From NCBI RefSeq assembly GCF_030296695.1, contig NZ_AP027737.1, positions 1,798,001-1,862,000 on the forward strand: DNA of 64,000 bases, in the 5' to 3' direction. The stretch is from Agromyces mangrovi. Its GTDB lineage: Bacteria > Actinomycetota > Actinomycetes > Actinomycetales > Microbacteriaceae. Below are positions 35,070 to 44,808 of the stretch, piece by piece (within the stretch, counting starts at the first letter, position 1; every line of letters starts with the position of its first letter). Under the pieces are notes generated by a model that had not been told where the DNA came from, searched no databases, and saw only the letters and a list, made by a program, of their open reading frames with translations. The translations under genes and the position numbers were made by a program.

Positions 35070-35540
35070 TCAGCGGGTGGGGAGCGAGAGGTCGGCGTCG
35101 GCCACCGCGGTGAGGCGGTCGCGGAGGGCCGTGAGGGTGCGGGTCGCGCGGGCGAGCGCGTCGGGGTCGCCGTCCCAGGCATCGGCGAGCACGGCGGCCC
35201 AGCCCGAGCGGAGCGAGGCGAGGGTGTCGTCCGCGGCCCGGGTCGAGAAGATGCGCACGACGCGGCGGTCGTGCTCGTCGGGCACCGACTCCACGAAGCC
35301 GCGCTCGCGCAGTTCCTTGAGTGCGGTGCTGACGTTCGCCCGCTGGAGCCCGGTGCGGGTGGCGATCTGCGAGGGGGTGCTGCCGGGCGCGCCGTGCACG
35401 CAACTCATGATGTGGCTGAGGTTCTGCGTGAGCGGGGCATCCGTGCCGGTCGCCGCACTGCGCACGCGCATCTCGCGGACGATGTCGTTGGCGACCGCCG
35501 CGAGTTCGACGAACGTCGCGTCGACGTCGGTGTCGTCCAT
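35070..35540 (-). CDS. MarR-family transcriptional regulator
   Basis: This 156-residue winged-helix protein has the DNA-recognition region TPSQIATRTGLQRANVSTALKELRERGFVESV and the wing PDEHDRRVVRIF. It sits directly upstream of the extradiol operon on the same strand and opposite the sulfatase, so it probably controls both through the palindrome at 35566-35578. GAGGAGG precedes ATG 35540. Ligands of such regulators are often aromatic acids. Confidence 0.92.
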   Translation of the reverse strand: MDDTDVDATFVELAAVANDIVREMRVRSAATGTDAPLTQNLSHIMSCVHGAPGSTPSQIATRTGLQRANVSTALKELRERGFVESVPDEHDRRVVRIFSTRAADDTLASLRSGWAAVLADAWDGDPDALARATRTLTALRDRLTAVADADLSLPTR

Positions 35541-35561
35541 GTGGCCTCCTCGCCGAAGTGG

Positions 35562-35580
35562 TTATCGATTCATAATCGTA
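35562..35580. promoter_or_regulatory. Putative MarR operator in the marR-sulfatase intergenic region
   Basis: CGATT-CAT-AATCG (35566-35578) is a perfect 5-3-5 inverted repeat in the only AT-rich stretch of the 157-base divergent region, about 25 bases upstream of the marR start. The flanking bases extend the symmetry partly. Confidence 0.55.
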
Positions 35581-35697
35581 TGTCGCCCCGCCGACCTCGG
35601 CAAGGGGAGCGTGCGCGACCGGCGTCGGCATTGCTTGCGACTCGTGCACGGCTGCAGGCCCGAGACTGGGACGGACTGCAACGCCCGAAGGAGAGCT

Positions 35698-37263
35698 GTG
35701 CCCGCACCAACGCCCCGCCCCGACGTGATCGTGATCCTCGCCGACGACCTCGGGTTCTCCGACCTCGCGTCGTACGGCGGCGAGATCCCGACGCCGAACC
35801 TCGACCGACTCGCGGCGCGGGGCGCGCGCCTGTCGAGCTTCACCACGACGCCGCGGTGCAGCCCCACGCGCGCCTCCCTGCTCACCGGCCGCCACTCGCA
35901 CGAGGTCGGCATCGGCGTGCTCACGCGCACGGTCGGCTACCGCGGGTCGCTCGACCCGGAGGTGCCGACCGTCGCCGGACTGCTCGCCGACGCCGGCTAC
36001 CTGACGAGCCTCACCGGCAAGTGGCACCTCTCGGCAGACGTGCGCGAGCCGAACGAGACCTGGCCGACCCGGCGCGGCTTCGAGGACTTCTTCGGCATCA
36101 TGGGCGGCGGCACCAGCTACTTCAACCCGAAGGCGTTCTACCGCGGCGAGGAGCCCGTCGACGTTCCGGCCGACGACGCCTTCCACCTCACCGACGCGCT
36201 CACCGACCACGCGCTGGAGGTCGTCGACCGGGCCGCGCGCGAAGAGCGCCCGTACTTCCTGTACCTCGCGTACACCGCACCGCACTGGCCGCTGCAGGCG
36301 CGCGAGGACGACATCGCGCCGCACCGGGGCCGCTATGCCGAGGGGTGGGATGCCGCGCGCGAGGCCCGCGAGCGCCGCCAGGCCGAGCTCGGGCTGTTCC
36401 CCGCCCCGTTCCCCGCGTCGCCGCGCGACCCCGAAGAGCCGGCGTGGGAGGACGCCGCCGACCGCGACTGGCAGCAGCGCCGCATGGAGGTCTTCGCCGC
36501 ACAGGTCACCGCGCTCGATCGCGGGGTCGGGCGCCTCCTCGACGACCTCGAGGCGCGCGGCCGGCTCGACGACACGCTCGTGCTCTTCCTCTCCGACAAC
36601 GGGGCCGAGGCCGAGGAGCTCCGCGTCGGGCGCTTCCTCTCGCCGCACGTCACGCCCGCGACCACGCGCGACGGCCGCGACGTCGCGATCGGCAACGACC
36701 CGTCGATCGAGCCCGGCCGCGAGGACACCTTCACGAGCTACGGCCGCCCTTGGGCGAACCTGTCGAACACGCCCTTCCGCCGCTACAAGAAGTGGGTGCA
36801 CGAGGGCGGCATCGCGGCCCCGCTCATCGCGTCCTGGCCGGCGGGCGGCATCCCGCAGGGCTCACTCGTGCACGCGCCCGCCCACGTGACCGACCTGCTG
36901 CCGACGATCGCGGCGGCGACGGGCACGGATGCCCCCTCCGGCATCGCGGGCACGGACGTGCTCGACGTGCTGCGCGGCGGCGAGGCATCCGACCGCCCCC
37001 TCTACTGGGAGCACGTCGGCAACGCCGCGATCCGCGTCGGCCGGTACAAGCTCGCCCGCGAGTTCGGCGCGCCGTGGGAGCTCTACGACCTCGAGGTCGA
37101 CCGCGCAGAGCTGCACGACCTCGCCGCGGAGCATCCGGAGCTCGTGGAGTCCCTCGCCGCGCAGTGGCAGGAGTGGGCCGACGCGCACGGGGTCATCCCG
37201 TTCGCGGAGCTGCAGGACCTCTACGAGGCGCGCGGCCTGCCCAGGTGGCAGGCACAGAGCTGA
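35698..37263 (+). CDS. Sulfatase (arylsulfatase-like)
   Basis: This 521-residue type I sulfatase has metal ligands Asp16-Asp17 in ILADDLGFSD. The formylglycine site Cys54 lies in CSPTRASLLTGR, a C-x-P-x-R motif, so a formylglycine-generating enzyme is needed for activity. GKWHLS, APHWPLQ and LFLSDNGAE follow. No signal peptide is seen, suggesting a cytoplasmic enzyme acting on imported sulfate esters. The GTG start at 35698 follows GAAGGAGAG. It is divergent from marR and the extradiol operon. Confidence 0.93.
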   Translation: MPAPTPRPDVIVILADDLGFSDLASYGGEIPTPNLDRLAARGARLSSFTTTPRCSPTRASLLTGRHSHEVGIGVLTRTVGYRGSLDPEVPTVAGLLADAGYLTSLTGKWHLSADVREPNETWPTRRGFEDFFGIMGGGTSYFNPKAFYRGEEPVDVPADDAFHLTDALTDHALEVVDRAAREERPYFLYLAYTAPHWPLQAREDDIAPHRGRYAEGWDAAREARERRQAELGLFPAPFPASPRDPEEPAWEDAADRDWQQRRMEVFAAQVTALDRGVGRLLDDLEARGRLDDTLVLFLSDNGAEAEELRVGRFLSPHVTPATTRDGRDVAIGNDPSIEPGREDTFTSYGRPWANLSNTPFRRYKKWVHEGGIAAPLIASWPAGGIPQGSLVHAPAHVTDLLPTIAAATGTDAPSGIAGTDVLDVLRGGEASDRPLYWEHVGNAAIRVGRYKLAREFGAPWELYDLEVDRAELHDLAAEHPELVESLAAQWQEWADAHGVIPFAELQDLYEARGLPRWQAQS

Positions 37264-37318
37264 TCGGATGCCGGTGCGCCGGTGTGCCGCACCCGTCGGG
37301 CCGGCCACCGGTGCAGAC

Positions 37319-37357
37319 GCGAGGGCGCCCGTGCCGACTCGACACGGGCGCCCTCGC
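37319..37357. terminator. Hairpin between sulfatase and convergent ABC operon
   Basis: A perfect 15-bp stem (37319-37333 with 37343-37357) closes a 9-base loop in the 99-base gap between two convergent stops. No T tract. It probably terminates both transcripts. Confidence 0.8.
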
Positions 37358-37362
37358 TGCAG

Positions 37363-38273
37363 TCAGGCGAGCTGCGTCTCGGCCTCGTGGATCTGCCGGA
37401 ACGCCTCGCGCCTGGCCCGCCGCTCCTCGCGACCCTCCGGCTTCGCCGCCGGGCTCGCTCCGAGGAGCTTGCGCGTGTAGGGGTGCTGCGGATTCGTGAA
37501 CAGTTCCTCGGCCTCGCCGATCTCGACGAGGTGCCCGCGCTGCATGACCGCGATGCGGTCGGAGATGTGACGGACGATGCCGAGGTCGTGCGCGATGAAC
37601 AGGTAGCTCACGCCCGTGATCGCCTGCAGGTCGGCCAGCAGGTTGATGATCTGGCCCTGCGTGGAGAGGTCGAGCGCGCTCACCGCCTCGTCGCAGACGA
37701 CCAGCTTCGGCTCGAGCACGAGCGCGCGGGCGATCGCGACGCGCTGCTGCTGGCCCCCGACAGCTCGGCCGGGAACCGGTGCATGTGGTCGGTCGACAGG
37801 CCCACCTGGTCGAACGCCTGCTCAGCGCGCGCGCGGCGCTCGCCGGGGTCGGTCACGCCGTGCGTGCGCAGCGTGTCGTCGACGCACCGCCCCACCACGT
37901 GGCGCGGGTTCAGCGACGAGTTCGGGTCCTGGAAGATCGCCTGCACGTCGCGCCGGTACGACAGCGGCGTGCGGCGGCCCAGCGTCGTCACCTCGGTGCC
38001 CTGGAACCGGATCGACCCGGCGGCCGCGTCGTTCAGGCGCAGGATCGCGCGGCCGGTCGTGCTCTTGCCCGAGCCCGACTCGCCGACGAGGCCCAGCGTC
38101 TCGCCCGGGTGGATCTCGAAGCTCACGCCGTCGATCGCGCGCGAGACCTTGCGGCGCCACGGCACCGCACCGGCGGACTCGTACTCGACCGCGAGGTCCT
38201 CCACGACGAGCAGGGGCTCGTCCGTGCGGGACGCCTCGGTCGCATCCGAGGTGTTCGGGGTGGTCGTGGTCAT
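37363..38273 (-). pseudogene. Oligopeptide-type ABC transporter ATPase (DppF/OppF), frameshifted
   Basis: This ATP-binding subunit has Walker A GESGSGKSTT, Q-loop FQDPNSSLNP and, after the break, Walker [10 protein letters not shown] with the H-loop [13 protein letters not shown]. The frame breaks inside the ABC signature at the C run 37754-37758; one more G on the coding strand gives [15 protein letters not shown], the canonical signature, and 303 residues. It is most likely intact in the organism. It is the last gene of the importer operon; its ATG 38273 overlaps the stop of the fused permease-ATPase gene. Confidence 0.9.
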
Positions 38274-40354
38274 CGGGGCACCGCCTCGAGGGTCAGCTCG
38301 TCGGCCCGCACGCAGCGCACCTGGTCGACGATGGGGACGGGGGCCGACGTGCACGCCTCGGTCGCGAACGCGCAGCGGTTGGCGAAGTGGCATCCGACCG
38401 GCCACTCACCGGCGAGCGGCACGCGGCCGGAGATCGTCGGGAGACGGTCGACCTGCGCGTCGGACGCGGGGTTCGCGGCCAGCAGCGCCGACGTGTACGG
38501 GTGACGCGGCGCGTGGAACAGGTCGGTCGTGGTGCCGACCTCGACGATCTCGCCCGCGTACATGATGGCTGCCCGGTCGCACGTCTCGGCGACGACGCCG
38601 AGGTCGTGCGTGATGAGCAGCACGCCCATGCCGTACTCGTCGCGGAGGTCGAGGATCAGGTCGAGCACCTGCGCCTGCGTGGTCACGTCGAGCGCCGAGG
38701 TCGCCTCGTCGGCGATGAGCAGCTTCGGGTCGGCGGCCAGCGCCATCGCGATCGCGACGCGCTGGGCCATGCCGCCCGAGAACTGGTGCGGGTAGTGGTC
38801 GAGACGGCTGCGCGCCTCGGTCACGCCCACCCGGTCGAGCAGCTCGACCGCGCGCTCCTTCGCCTGGGCGACCGACATGCCCTTGTGCTCGCGCAGCGGC
38901 TCGATGAGCTGCTTGCCCACGGTGTGCACGGGCGAGAGGGCCGACAGCGGGTCCTGGAAGACCACGCCGATGCCCGCGCCGCGCACCGCGCGCAGCGCCT
39001 TCTGGGACTGGAACGCGATCTGGTCACCGTCGAACATGATGGAGCCGGCCGACAGGCGCGTCCGCGGCGGGAGCAGCCCCATGACCGCCTTCGCGAACAT
39101 CGACTTGCCCGACCCGGACTCGCCGAGCAGGCCCACGATCTCGCCGGGCTCGATCGACAGGTTGGCACCCGAGACGAGCGGCACGACGTCGCCCTCGGGG
39201 CGCTCGAGCGAGACCGACAGGCCGCGCACGTCGAGCACCGCCCCCTCGACCGGGTCGGGGAGCGTCTCGGTCGCACCGGTTGGCGTGCGGATCTCGTCGG
39301 CGCGCGAGTCCCACGGGCTCGTCGCGTCGGGCGCGGCCGCCGCGGCATCCTGGGCCCCCATCGAGTAGGTCTGGCCGGGAAGCGTGGCCGCCGACGCGGT
39401 CGGGGCGTTGCTCATGCCGGGCAGTTCGGCCGTCGTCAGCTTCTTGCGCGGCGACTTGCGCACGCCGCCCGTGATGGCGTCGTTCAGTCCATCGCCGAAG
39501 AGGTTGAACGCGAGCACCGTGATGATGATCGCGATGCCCGGAGCGAACGCGAGGAAGGGCTGCTGCGCCTGGTGCTCGACCGCGCCGCTCAGCATGCCAC
39601 CCCAGGTGGGGGTGTCGCGGTCGAGGCCGACGCCGAGGAAGCTGAGGCCCGACTCGATCATGATCGCCGAGCCGAAGAACACGGCGGCCTGGATGATGAT
39701 CGGGCCGACCAGGTTCGGCAGCACCTGCCGGAAGATGATCACGCGCTCCTTCATGCCGACCACGTGCGCCGACTCGACGTAGAGCTTGTGGCGCTCGGTC
39801 AGCGTGACCGCACGGGTCAGCCTCGCGAAGCCCATCGTGAAGATGAGGCCGATGGCGAACATCAGCGTCCAGAGGCTGCGGCCGAGGATCGCGATGACCG
39901 CGAGGGCCACGAGGATGCCCGGGAGCGCCTGCGCCACGTCGACGAGCCGCGAGCCCAGGCGATCGGTCCAGCCGCCGCGGTAGCCGAGCAGCAGGCCGAT
40001 CGGCACGCCGAGCATGGCGGCGATGAGCACCGAGCCGAGTGCGACCACGAGCGCCACGCGGGTGCCGTAGAGCAGCCGGCTGAGCTCGTCCTGGCCGAGG
40101 TCGTTGGTGCCGAGCCAATGCGCCGAGGTCGGGCCCGACAGCAGGGTCGAGTAGTCCGACTGGTTCGGGTCGTACGGCGCGATCAGCGGGGCGAAGATCG
40201 CCACCAGCGCGAGGAACACGATCACGAAGAACGCGGTCACGGTCAGCGGCTGGCGACGCACGCGGTCGAAGATGCGCTTCGCGCTCGACGGGGACTTCGT
40301 CCCCTTCTCCGGCTTCGGTGCGCGGGCGAGGTTGATGCTGTAGGTGTCGGTCAT
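38270..40354 (-). CDS. Fused oligopeptide ABC permease-ATPase (DppC-DppD)
   Basis: This 694-residue fusion has an N-terminal DppC-like permease (about residues 1-300): LTVTAFFVIVFLALVAIFAPL, ESAHVVGMKERVIIFRQVLPN and ESGLSFLGVGL. A linker of about 65 residues leads to a DppD-like ATPase with Walker A GESGSGKSMFAKA, signature FSGGMAQRVAIAMA, Walker B LLIADEATSALD and the C-terminal Cys-rich HFANRCAFATEAC. The frame is continuous, so the fusion looks genuine, and such fusions are known in actinobacteria. It overlaps both neighbours. Confidence 0.93.
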   Translation of the reverse strand: MTDTYSINLARAPKPEKGTKSPSSAKRIFDRVRRQPLTVTAFFVIVFLALVAIFAPLIAPYDPNQSDYSTLLSGPTSAHWLGTNDLGQDELSRLLYGTRVALVVALGSVLIAAMLGVPIGLLLGYRGGWTDRLGSRLVDVAQALPGILVALAVIAILGRSLWTLMFAIGLIFTMGFARLTRAVTLTERHKLYVESAHVVGMKERVIIFRQVLPNLVGPIIIQAAVFFGSAIMIESGLSFLGVGLDRDTPTWGGMLSGAVEHQAQQPFLAFAPGIAIIITVLAFNLFGDGLNDAITGGVRKSPRKKLTTAELPGMSNAPTASAATLPGQTYSMGAQDAAAAAPDATSPWDSRADEIRTPTGATETLPDPVEGAVLDVRGLSVSLERPEGDVVPLVSGANLSIEPGEIVGLLGESGSGKSMFAKAVMGLLPPRTRLSAGSIMFDGDQIAFQSQKALRAVRGAGIGVVFQDPLSALSPVHTVGKQLIEPLREHKGMSVAQAKERAVELLDRVGVTEARSRLDHYPHQFSGGMAQRVAIAMALAADPKLLIADEATSALDVTTQAQVLDLILDLRDEYGMGVLLITHDLGVVAETCDRAAIMYAGEIVEVGTTTDLFHAPRHPYTSALLAANPASDAQVDRLPTISGRVPLAGEWPVGCHFANRCAFATEACTSAPVPIVDQVRCVRADELTLEAVPR

Positions 40355-41295
40355 TCGGGGCGCGCCTTCGGGTTGAGCAGGCCGTAGCAGATGTCGAGGA
40401 CGAGGTTCACCGCGATCACGATCACCGCGATCATGAGCACGCCGCCCTGCACGACCGGGAAGTCCTTGCCGATGACGCTGCGGAGCATGAGGTCGCCGAT
40501 GCCGGGGAAGGCGAACACCTGGCCGACGACGAAGCTCGCGCCGATCAGGATGCTCACCGTGAGGCCGGTCGAGGCGAGCACGGGGATGAGCGCGTTCTTC
40601 AGGCCGTACCGGAAGATCACGCGGCGGCGCGACATGCCGGTCGCGGTGAGGGTGTCCACCCAGCGCGCCGAGAGCGTCTCCGCCATCGACGTGCGCATGG
40701 AGCGCGCGATGAGCGCGGCCGAGCCGACGCCGAGCGCGATGGACGGCAGGATGAGCCCCTGCGCCCACCGGAGCGGATCGACCTCGATCGGGGTGTAGGC
40801 GAGCACCGGCACCCACCCGAGCTGCACCGAGAAGACGAGCAGCAGGATGATGCCGAGCCAGAACTCGGGGATCGCGACCGTGATCGCGGTGATGGTCGTC
40901 GTCACCCGGTCGGTGGTCGAGCCGGGTCGGGTGCCGCCGAGCAGGCCGAGCGTGAGCCCGATCAGCACGGCGACCACGAGGCCGCCGAAGACGAGCGACA
41001 GCGTCGCCGGCATGCGCTCGAGGAGCATGTCGGTGACCGGTCGGCCGACGGCGTACGAGTTGCCGAGGTCGCCCTGGATGGCGGAGCCGAACCACGTGAA
41101 CAGCCGGGTGAAGAACGGCTGGTCGAGGCCGAGCTGCGCCTCGACGGCGGCGACCCGCTCGGGGTTCGCCGACGTGCCGAGGATGGCCGCTGCGGGGCTT
41201 CCGGGCACCAGGTAGGTCATGAGGAACACGACCAGGGCGACCAGGATGAGCTGGGGGACCGCAAGGGCGAGGCGGAAGGAGATGAGCTTGCCCAT
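40351..41295 (-). CDS. Oligopeptide-type ABC permease (DppB/OppB)
   Basis: This 314-residue permease begins LALAVPQLILVALVVFLMTYLVPGSPA, the usual DppB start. TPWF-like LFTWFGSAIQGDLGNSY and the EAA loop DTLTATGMSRRRVIFRYGLKNALIPV follow. GGGAGGA precedes ATG 41295; a GTG 12 bases upstream overlaps that ribosome site and is less likely. The stop overlaps the fused permease-ATPase start. It forms the second half of the membrane channel. Confidence 0.94.
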   Translation of the reverse strand: MGKLISFRLALAVPQLILVALVVFLMTYLVPGSPAAAILGTSANPERVAAVEAQLGLDQPFFTRLFTWFGSAIQGDLGNSYAVGRPVTDMLLERMPATLSLVFGGLVVAVLIGLTLGLLGGTRPGSTTDRVTTTITAITVAIPEFWLGIILLLVFSVQLGWVPVLAYTPIEVDPLRWAQGLILPSIALGVGSAALIARSMRTSMAETLSARWVDTLTATGMSRRRVIFRYGLKNALIPVLASTGLTVSILIGASFVVGQVFAFPGIGDLMLRSVIGKDFPVVQGGVLMIAVIVIAVNLVLDICYGLLNPKARPE

Positions 41296-41351
41296 CAGTC
41301 CTCCCACCTCGCCGTGTACTGCATGTGTATCACTGGTATCCGTGTGTCGAA

Positions 41352-42869
41352 TCAGCCCGCGGGAGTGATCTCACGAAGGTTGAGGTTGTTCGCCTCGAAC
41401 GGGTACGCCGGGGCGTTCACGTTCGTGACGGTGTCGGAGTTGTACGCGATGACCTCGAAGCCGCGAGCGTGAGCGCAGGTGAGCGCCTCGTCCGCGATGA
41501 TCTTCGTGACCTCGGCCCACAGCTCGTCGGCTTCCTCGGAGTCGCCGGCCGCGATGGCCGCGTCGGCGGCCGACTTCAGCTCGTCGCTCTCGACGCCGGA
41601 CGGGTTGCCGCCGGCATCCGCTGCGAACCATGCGCTGTACCACTCGAACGGGGTGAGCTCGTCGTTCGAGCCCAGGCCGATCGGGTAGGTGCCGCTGTTC
41701 CAGCCCTGGAACCACTCGGGCGGGGGAACCGTCGAGACCGAGATGCCGAAGCCCTCGAGCTGGCTCGCCTGGTCCATGTAGATGGTCGACTGCGTCGTGG
41801 TGAACGGCGCGGCGATCATCTCACCGTCGATGGTCGGGCTGCCGGCCGAGCTCCAGAGCGAGTTCGCCTCGTCGACGTCGGTCGGGTACCCGGTGATGTC
41901 GGGGTTGTAGCCCTGCGTGCCCTCGAGGAAGTGCTGCGTCGCAGCCTCGCCGCCGTTCACGTCGACCATCTGCTGCACGTCGAACGTGTAGCAGATCGCC
42001 TGGCGCACCTCGACGTCCTCGAACAGGCCGCCGGGGCCACGGTCGAAGAACATCACGTTGTTGCGGATGGCGGGGTACTCGAACGTCTCGACCGTGGTGC
42101 CGTCGTAACGGGGGAGCACCTCCTCCTCGGTGTCGGTCACGTCGATCTCGCCGTTCACGACGGCTGCGGCCGCGGCCTCGTCGTCGGGGATGGCGTAGAG
42201 CTCGATGTTCTCGAACCCGGGGGCGTCGCCCCAGTAGTCGTCGAACTGGGTGAAGCTCATGACGGTGCCGGCGGTGGAGCCCTCGGCGTCGTACGCCCAG
42301 GGTGCGGTGCCGATCGGGTCGGTCGCGATGCTGCCGTCCTCGATCGCGGCCGGGCTGCCGATGGGCAGCACGCGCGTCGAGAGCGTCACCGGCATCGACG
42401 GGGTCGGGCCCGCGAAGTTCAGCACGACCGTGTTCTCGTCGGGGGTGTCGACCGAGTCGATGACCGCGAGCTGCGCACCGAACGGACCGGGGGTGTTCTT
42501 GACGGTGTCGATGTTCACCGCCACAGCCTCCGAGTCGAACGGCTCCCCGTCGTGGAAGACGACGCCCTCGCGGAGGTTCAGGGTGAGCGACGTGGAGTCG
42601 TCGCTCAGCTCCCAGCTCTCCGCGAGACCCGGGGCGAGCTCGCCCGCGTCGTCTCGGGTGATGAGGTTCTCGTAGACGATCCGCATGGGACCGCCCTCGA
42701 ACTCGTACCCGGGGGTCCAGGTCTCGGGGAATGCGCCGAAGTTCAGGCGCAGTGTGCCGGATGCCTCTGCTGCGGTCTCTTCCGGGGTCTCATCGGTCGA
42801 CGTGCAACCGGTGAGGAGGAGTGCGGCGATTCCCAGCGGGACCGCCGCCCTCAGTGCGATGGACTTCAT
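41352..42869 (-). CDS. Solute-binding lipoprotein of peptide/nickel-type ABC importer
   Basis: This family 5 solute-binding protein has 505 residues and a lipoprotein signal with lipobox LLTGC near residue 22. The cluster 5 fold is shown by GTLRLNFGAFPETWTPGY, LAPGLAESWELSDDS and LNLREGVVFHDGEPF. The family binds peptides, but also opines, glycosides and other organics. It is the first gene of the operon, followed by DppB, the fused DppC-D and DppF. The catabolic surroundings suggest it may import a non-peptide substrate (inference). Confidence 0.92.
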   Translation of the reverse strand: MKSIALRAAVPLGIAALLLTGCTSTDETPEETAAEASGTLRLNFGAFPETWTPGYEFEGGPMRIVYENLITRDDAGELAPGLAESWELSDDSTSLTLNLREGVVFHDGEPFDSEAVAVNIDTVKNTPGPFGAQLAVIDSVDTPDENTVVLNFAGPTPSMPVTLSTRVLPIGSPAAIEDGSIATDPIGTAPWAYDAEGSTAGTVMSFTQFDDYWGDAPGFENIELYAIPDDEAAAAAVVNGEIDVTDTEEEVLPRYDGTTVETFEYPAIRNNVMFFDRGPGGLFEDVEVRQAICYTFDVQQMVDVNGGEAATQHFLEGTQGYNPDITGYPTDVDEANSLWSSAGSPTIDGEMIAAPFTTTQSTIYMDQASQLEGFGISVSTVPPPEWFQGWNSGTYPIGLGSNDELTPFEWYSAWFAADAGGNPSGVESDELKSAADAAIAAGDSEEADELWAEVTKIIADEALTCAHARGFEVIAYNSDTVTNVNAPAYPFEANNLNLREITPAG

Positions 42870-43154
42870 GATGCTCTGACGCCTCCTTGCGTAGTGACCC
42901 GTTCTCACGCGGGTCGAGCGTGTTCATGCGATGCGCCCTGCGGGTTGGTCGGGCTCACCGGTGGTGCTGTGCCCACACGCTACGTATCTGCGCCGATGCC
43001 AGATATACCCAGAGCCGCAAGCTAATGGTGCAAGCTCGTGCGGCTGCCTCCATCCTCGCATCGGCGGCCGTGCACGACCGACCGCCCGTGGATGCTCGGG
43101 CTACGCTGGTCACCGGTGCCGGCGCCGTCCACGTCGGCGTGGAGGAGGCAGCAC

Positions 43155-44057
43155 ATGGACCGCCTGGTCGTCATGCGCACGTTCGTCACCGTCGCGCGGT
43201 CGTCGAGCTTCAGCGGCGCCGCGCGCGAGCTCAGCATCTCGGGCTCGCTCGTCTCGCGCCACGTCGCCGACCTCGAGAAGCAGGTCGGCGTCCGTCTCGT
43301 GAACCGCACGGCACGCTCGGTGAGCCTGACCGAGGCCGGCCAGCAGTACGCCGAGTTCGCCGAGCGCATCCTCGACGAGATCGACGACGAGGACCACAAG
43401 CTCTCGCATTCGCAGGATGCCCCGGAGGGGCCGATCTCCGTGATCTGCCCGAAGTGGATCGGCACGCTCGACCTCGGCACCGCGATCGCGGCGTTCGTGC
43501 GGGAGCATCCGAAGATCCACGTGAAGTTCGAGCTGGGCGGCATGTCCGACCGCAACTACGACTTCCTCGACCGCGGCTACGACGTGGCGTTCCACACGCG
43601 CGACCTGCGCGACTCGAACGTGCTGATCCGCCGCGTCTCCGAGCTGCCGTTCCTGCTCGTGGCGTCGGAGGACTACGTACGGAGGAAGGGCCGGCCCGCG
43701 ACGGTCGCCGACCTCGCGGAATTCGACTGCATCCTGCATCCGAACGACCCGGTCTGGCGCCTGGGCTCCGGCTCGGAGACCATCCACCACAAGGTGCAGA
43801 ACCCGGCGGTGGTCGCGAACTCGTACCTCGTGATCGAGAAGCTCGTCGAGGCGGGGTGCGGCATCGCGCTCATCCCGCGGCGACCCGCGGTGCAGCGCCT
43901 CGAGGAGGGGTCGCTCGTCGAGCTGCTGCCCGAGCACGCTCCGCCGGCGCGGTCGCTCTACGCCGTGCACGGCCCGGGCGGTCGCACGCCCGAGCGGGTC
44001 AAGGTGTTCCTCGACTTCATGACGGACTGGTTCCGCAGGCAGCCCGCCGACGCCTGA
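43155..44057 (+). CDS. LysR-family transcriptional regulator
   Basis: This 300-residue LysR regulator has the N-terminal helix-turn-helix MRTFVTVARSSSFSGAARELSISGSLVSRHVADLEKQVG and the co-inducer domain starting GPISVICPKWIGT. It is divergent from the ABC importer operon with 285 bases between, the usual layout when a LysR protein activates the facing operon. GGAGGAGG precedes ATG 43155. The inducer is unknown. Confidence 0.93.
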   Translation: MDRLVVMRTFVTVARSSSFSGAARELSISGSLVSRHVADLEKQVGVRLVNRTARSVSLTEAGQQYAEFAERILDEIDDEDHKLSHSQDAPEGPISVICPKWIGTLDLGTAIAAFVREHPKIHVKFELGGMSDRNYDFLDRGYDVAFHTRDLRDSNVLIRRVSELPFLLVASEDYVRRKGRPATVADLAEFDCILHPNDPVWRLGSGSETIHHKVQNPAVVANSYLVIEKLVEAGCGIALIPRRPAVQRLEEGSLVELLPEHAPPARSLYAVHGPGGRTPERVKVFLDFMTDWFRRQPADA

Positions 44058-44082
44058 GCGACGGCGGGCGGATGCACCGGGG

Positions 44083-44667
44083 TCACGCCTCCGCGGGCGC
44101 GACCTTCGCGTAGCCGCGCACGTCGGGGAACGGCGGGGTGCGGTCGGCCTGCAGGTCGACCTGGAACGTGTTGAGGCACATCGACAGCATCGTGAAGTTG
44201 CCGAGCAGGCCGATAGCGTCGACGAGCTGCTGGTCGGTGAACAGCTCCTTCAGGCGCGCGAAGGTGGCGTCGGAGACGAAGTGGGTCGTGAGCAGCTCGA
44301 CGGCGAAGTCGTGGAACGCGGCCAGCTCGGCGTCGTCGCCGAAGTCGGGCTCGCCCCAGTTCGCGAGCGCCTCGATCGCCTCGGCCGGCACGCCGGTCTC
44401 GATGGCCTTGTCGACGTGCGCGTTCCAGGAGAACTGGGCGTCGAAGTAGCGGGCGGCGACGAGCAGGCTGTACTCGCGGATGCGCTCGGGCATGCTGCAG
44501 TCGAAGCGCACGAACGCGCCGAGCGACTCGGTGCGGTCGCAGAGCTCCGGGCTGTGCAGCCAGACCTTGAACGGGCCGCCGATCTTGCCGCGCTTGGCGA
44601 TGATGCGGTCGGCGAGCTCGCGCTGCCGGTCGGTCATGTCGTCGTAGGGCGTGACGTCGAGTCGCAT
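44083..44667 (-). CDS. Carboxymuconolactone decarboxylase (CMD/AhpD-like) family protein
   Basis: This 194-residue all-helical CMD-family protein has RIREYSLLVAARYFDAQFSWNAHVDKAIETGVPAEAIEAL, the typical core. The AhpD C-x-x-C is absent (YFDAQFSWNAH), which argues against peroxidase activity and for a lyase- or binding-type member. AGGAGG precedes ATG 44667. It lies between the LysR gene and the divergent rhamnosidase. The function is probably linked to aromatic or lactone catabolism, unproven. Confidence 0.88.
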   Translation of the reverse strand: MRLDVTPYDDMTDRQRELADRIIAKRGKIGGPFKVWLHSPELCDRTESLGAFVRFDCSMPERIREYSLLVAARYFDAQFSWNAHVDKAIETGVPAEAIEALANWGEPDFGDDAELAAFHDFAVELLTTHFVSDATFARLKELFTDQQLVDAIGLLGNFTMLSMCLNTFQVDLQADRTPPFPDVRGYAKVAPAEA

Positions 44668-44796
44668 GGGTCCTCCTGGGTGGCGCGTGGGCGCGTCGAT
44701 GCGCTGGTGATGGGGCCGAGCGTAGGCGGCGCGACCGCTCGCGGGGAGGGCGCGGGCGGCAACCTCAGCGTGCATCGCACGAACCGTGCGCGCGCG

Positions 44797-44808
44797 TAGC
44801 GTGATCTG
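44797..44808 (+). promoter_or_regulatory. Leaderless-type -10 element of the rhamnosidase gene
   Basis: TAGCGT (44797-44802) is followed by six bases and then GTG 44809. No Shine-Dalgarno precedes the start, so the mRNA is probably leaderless. Confidence 0.55.
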
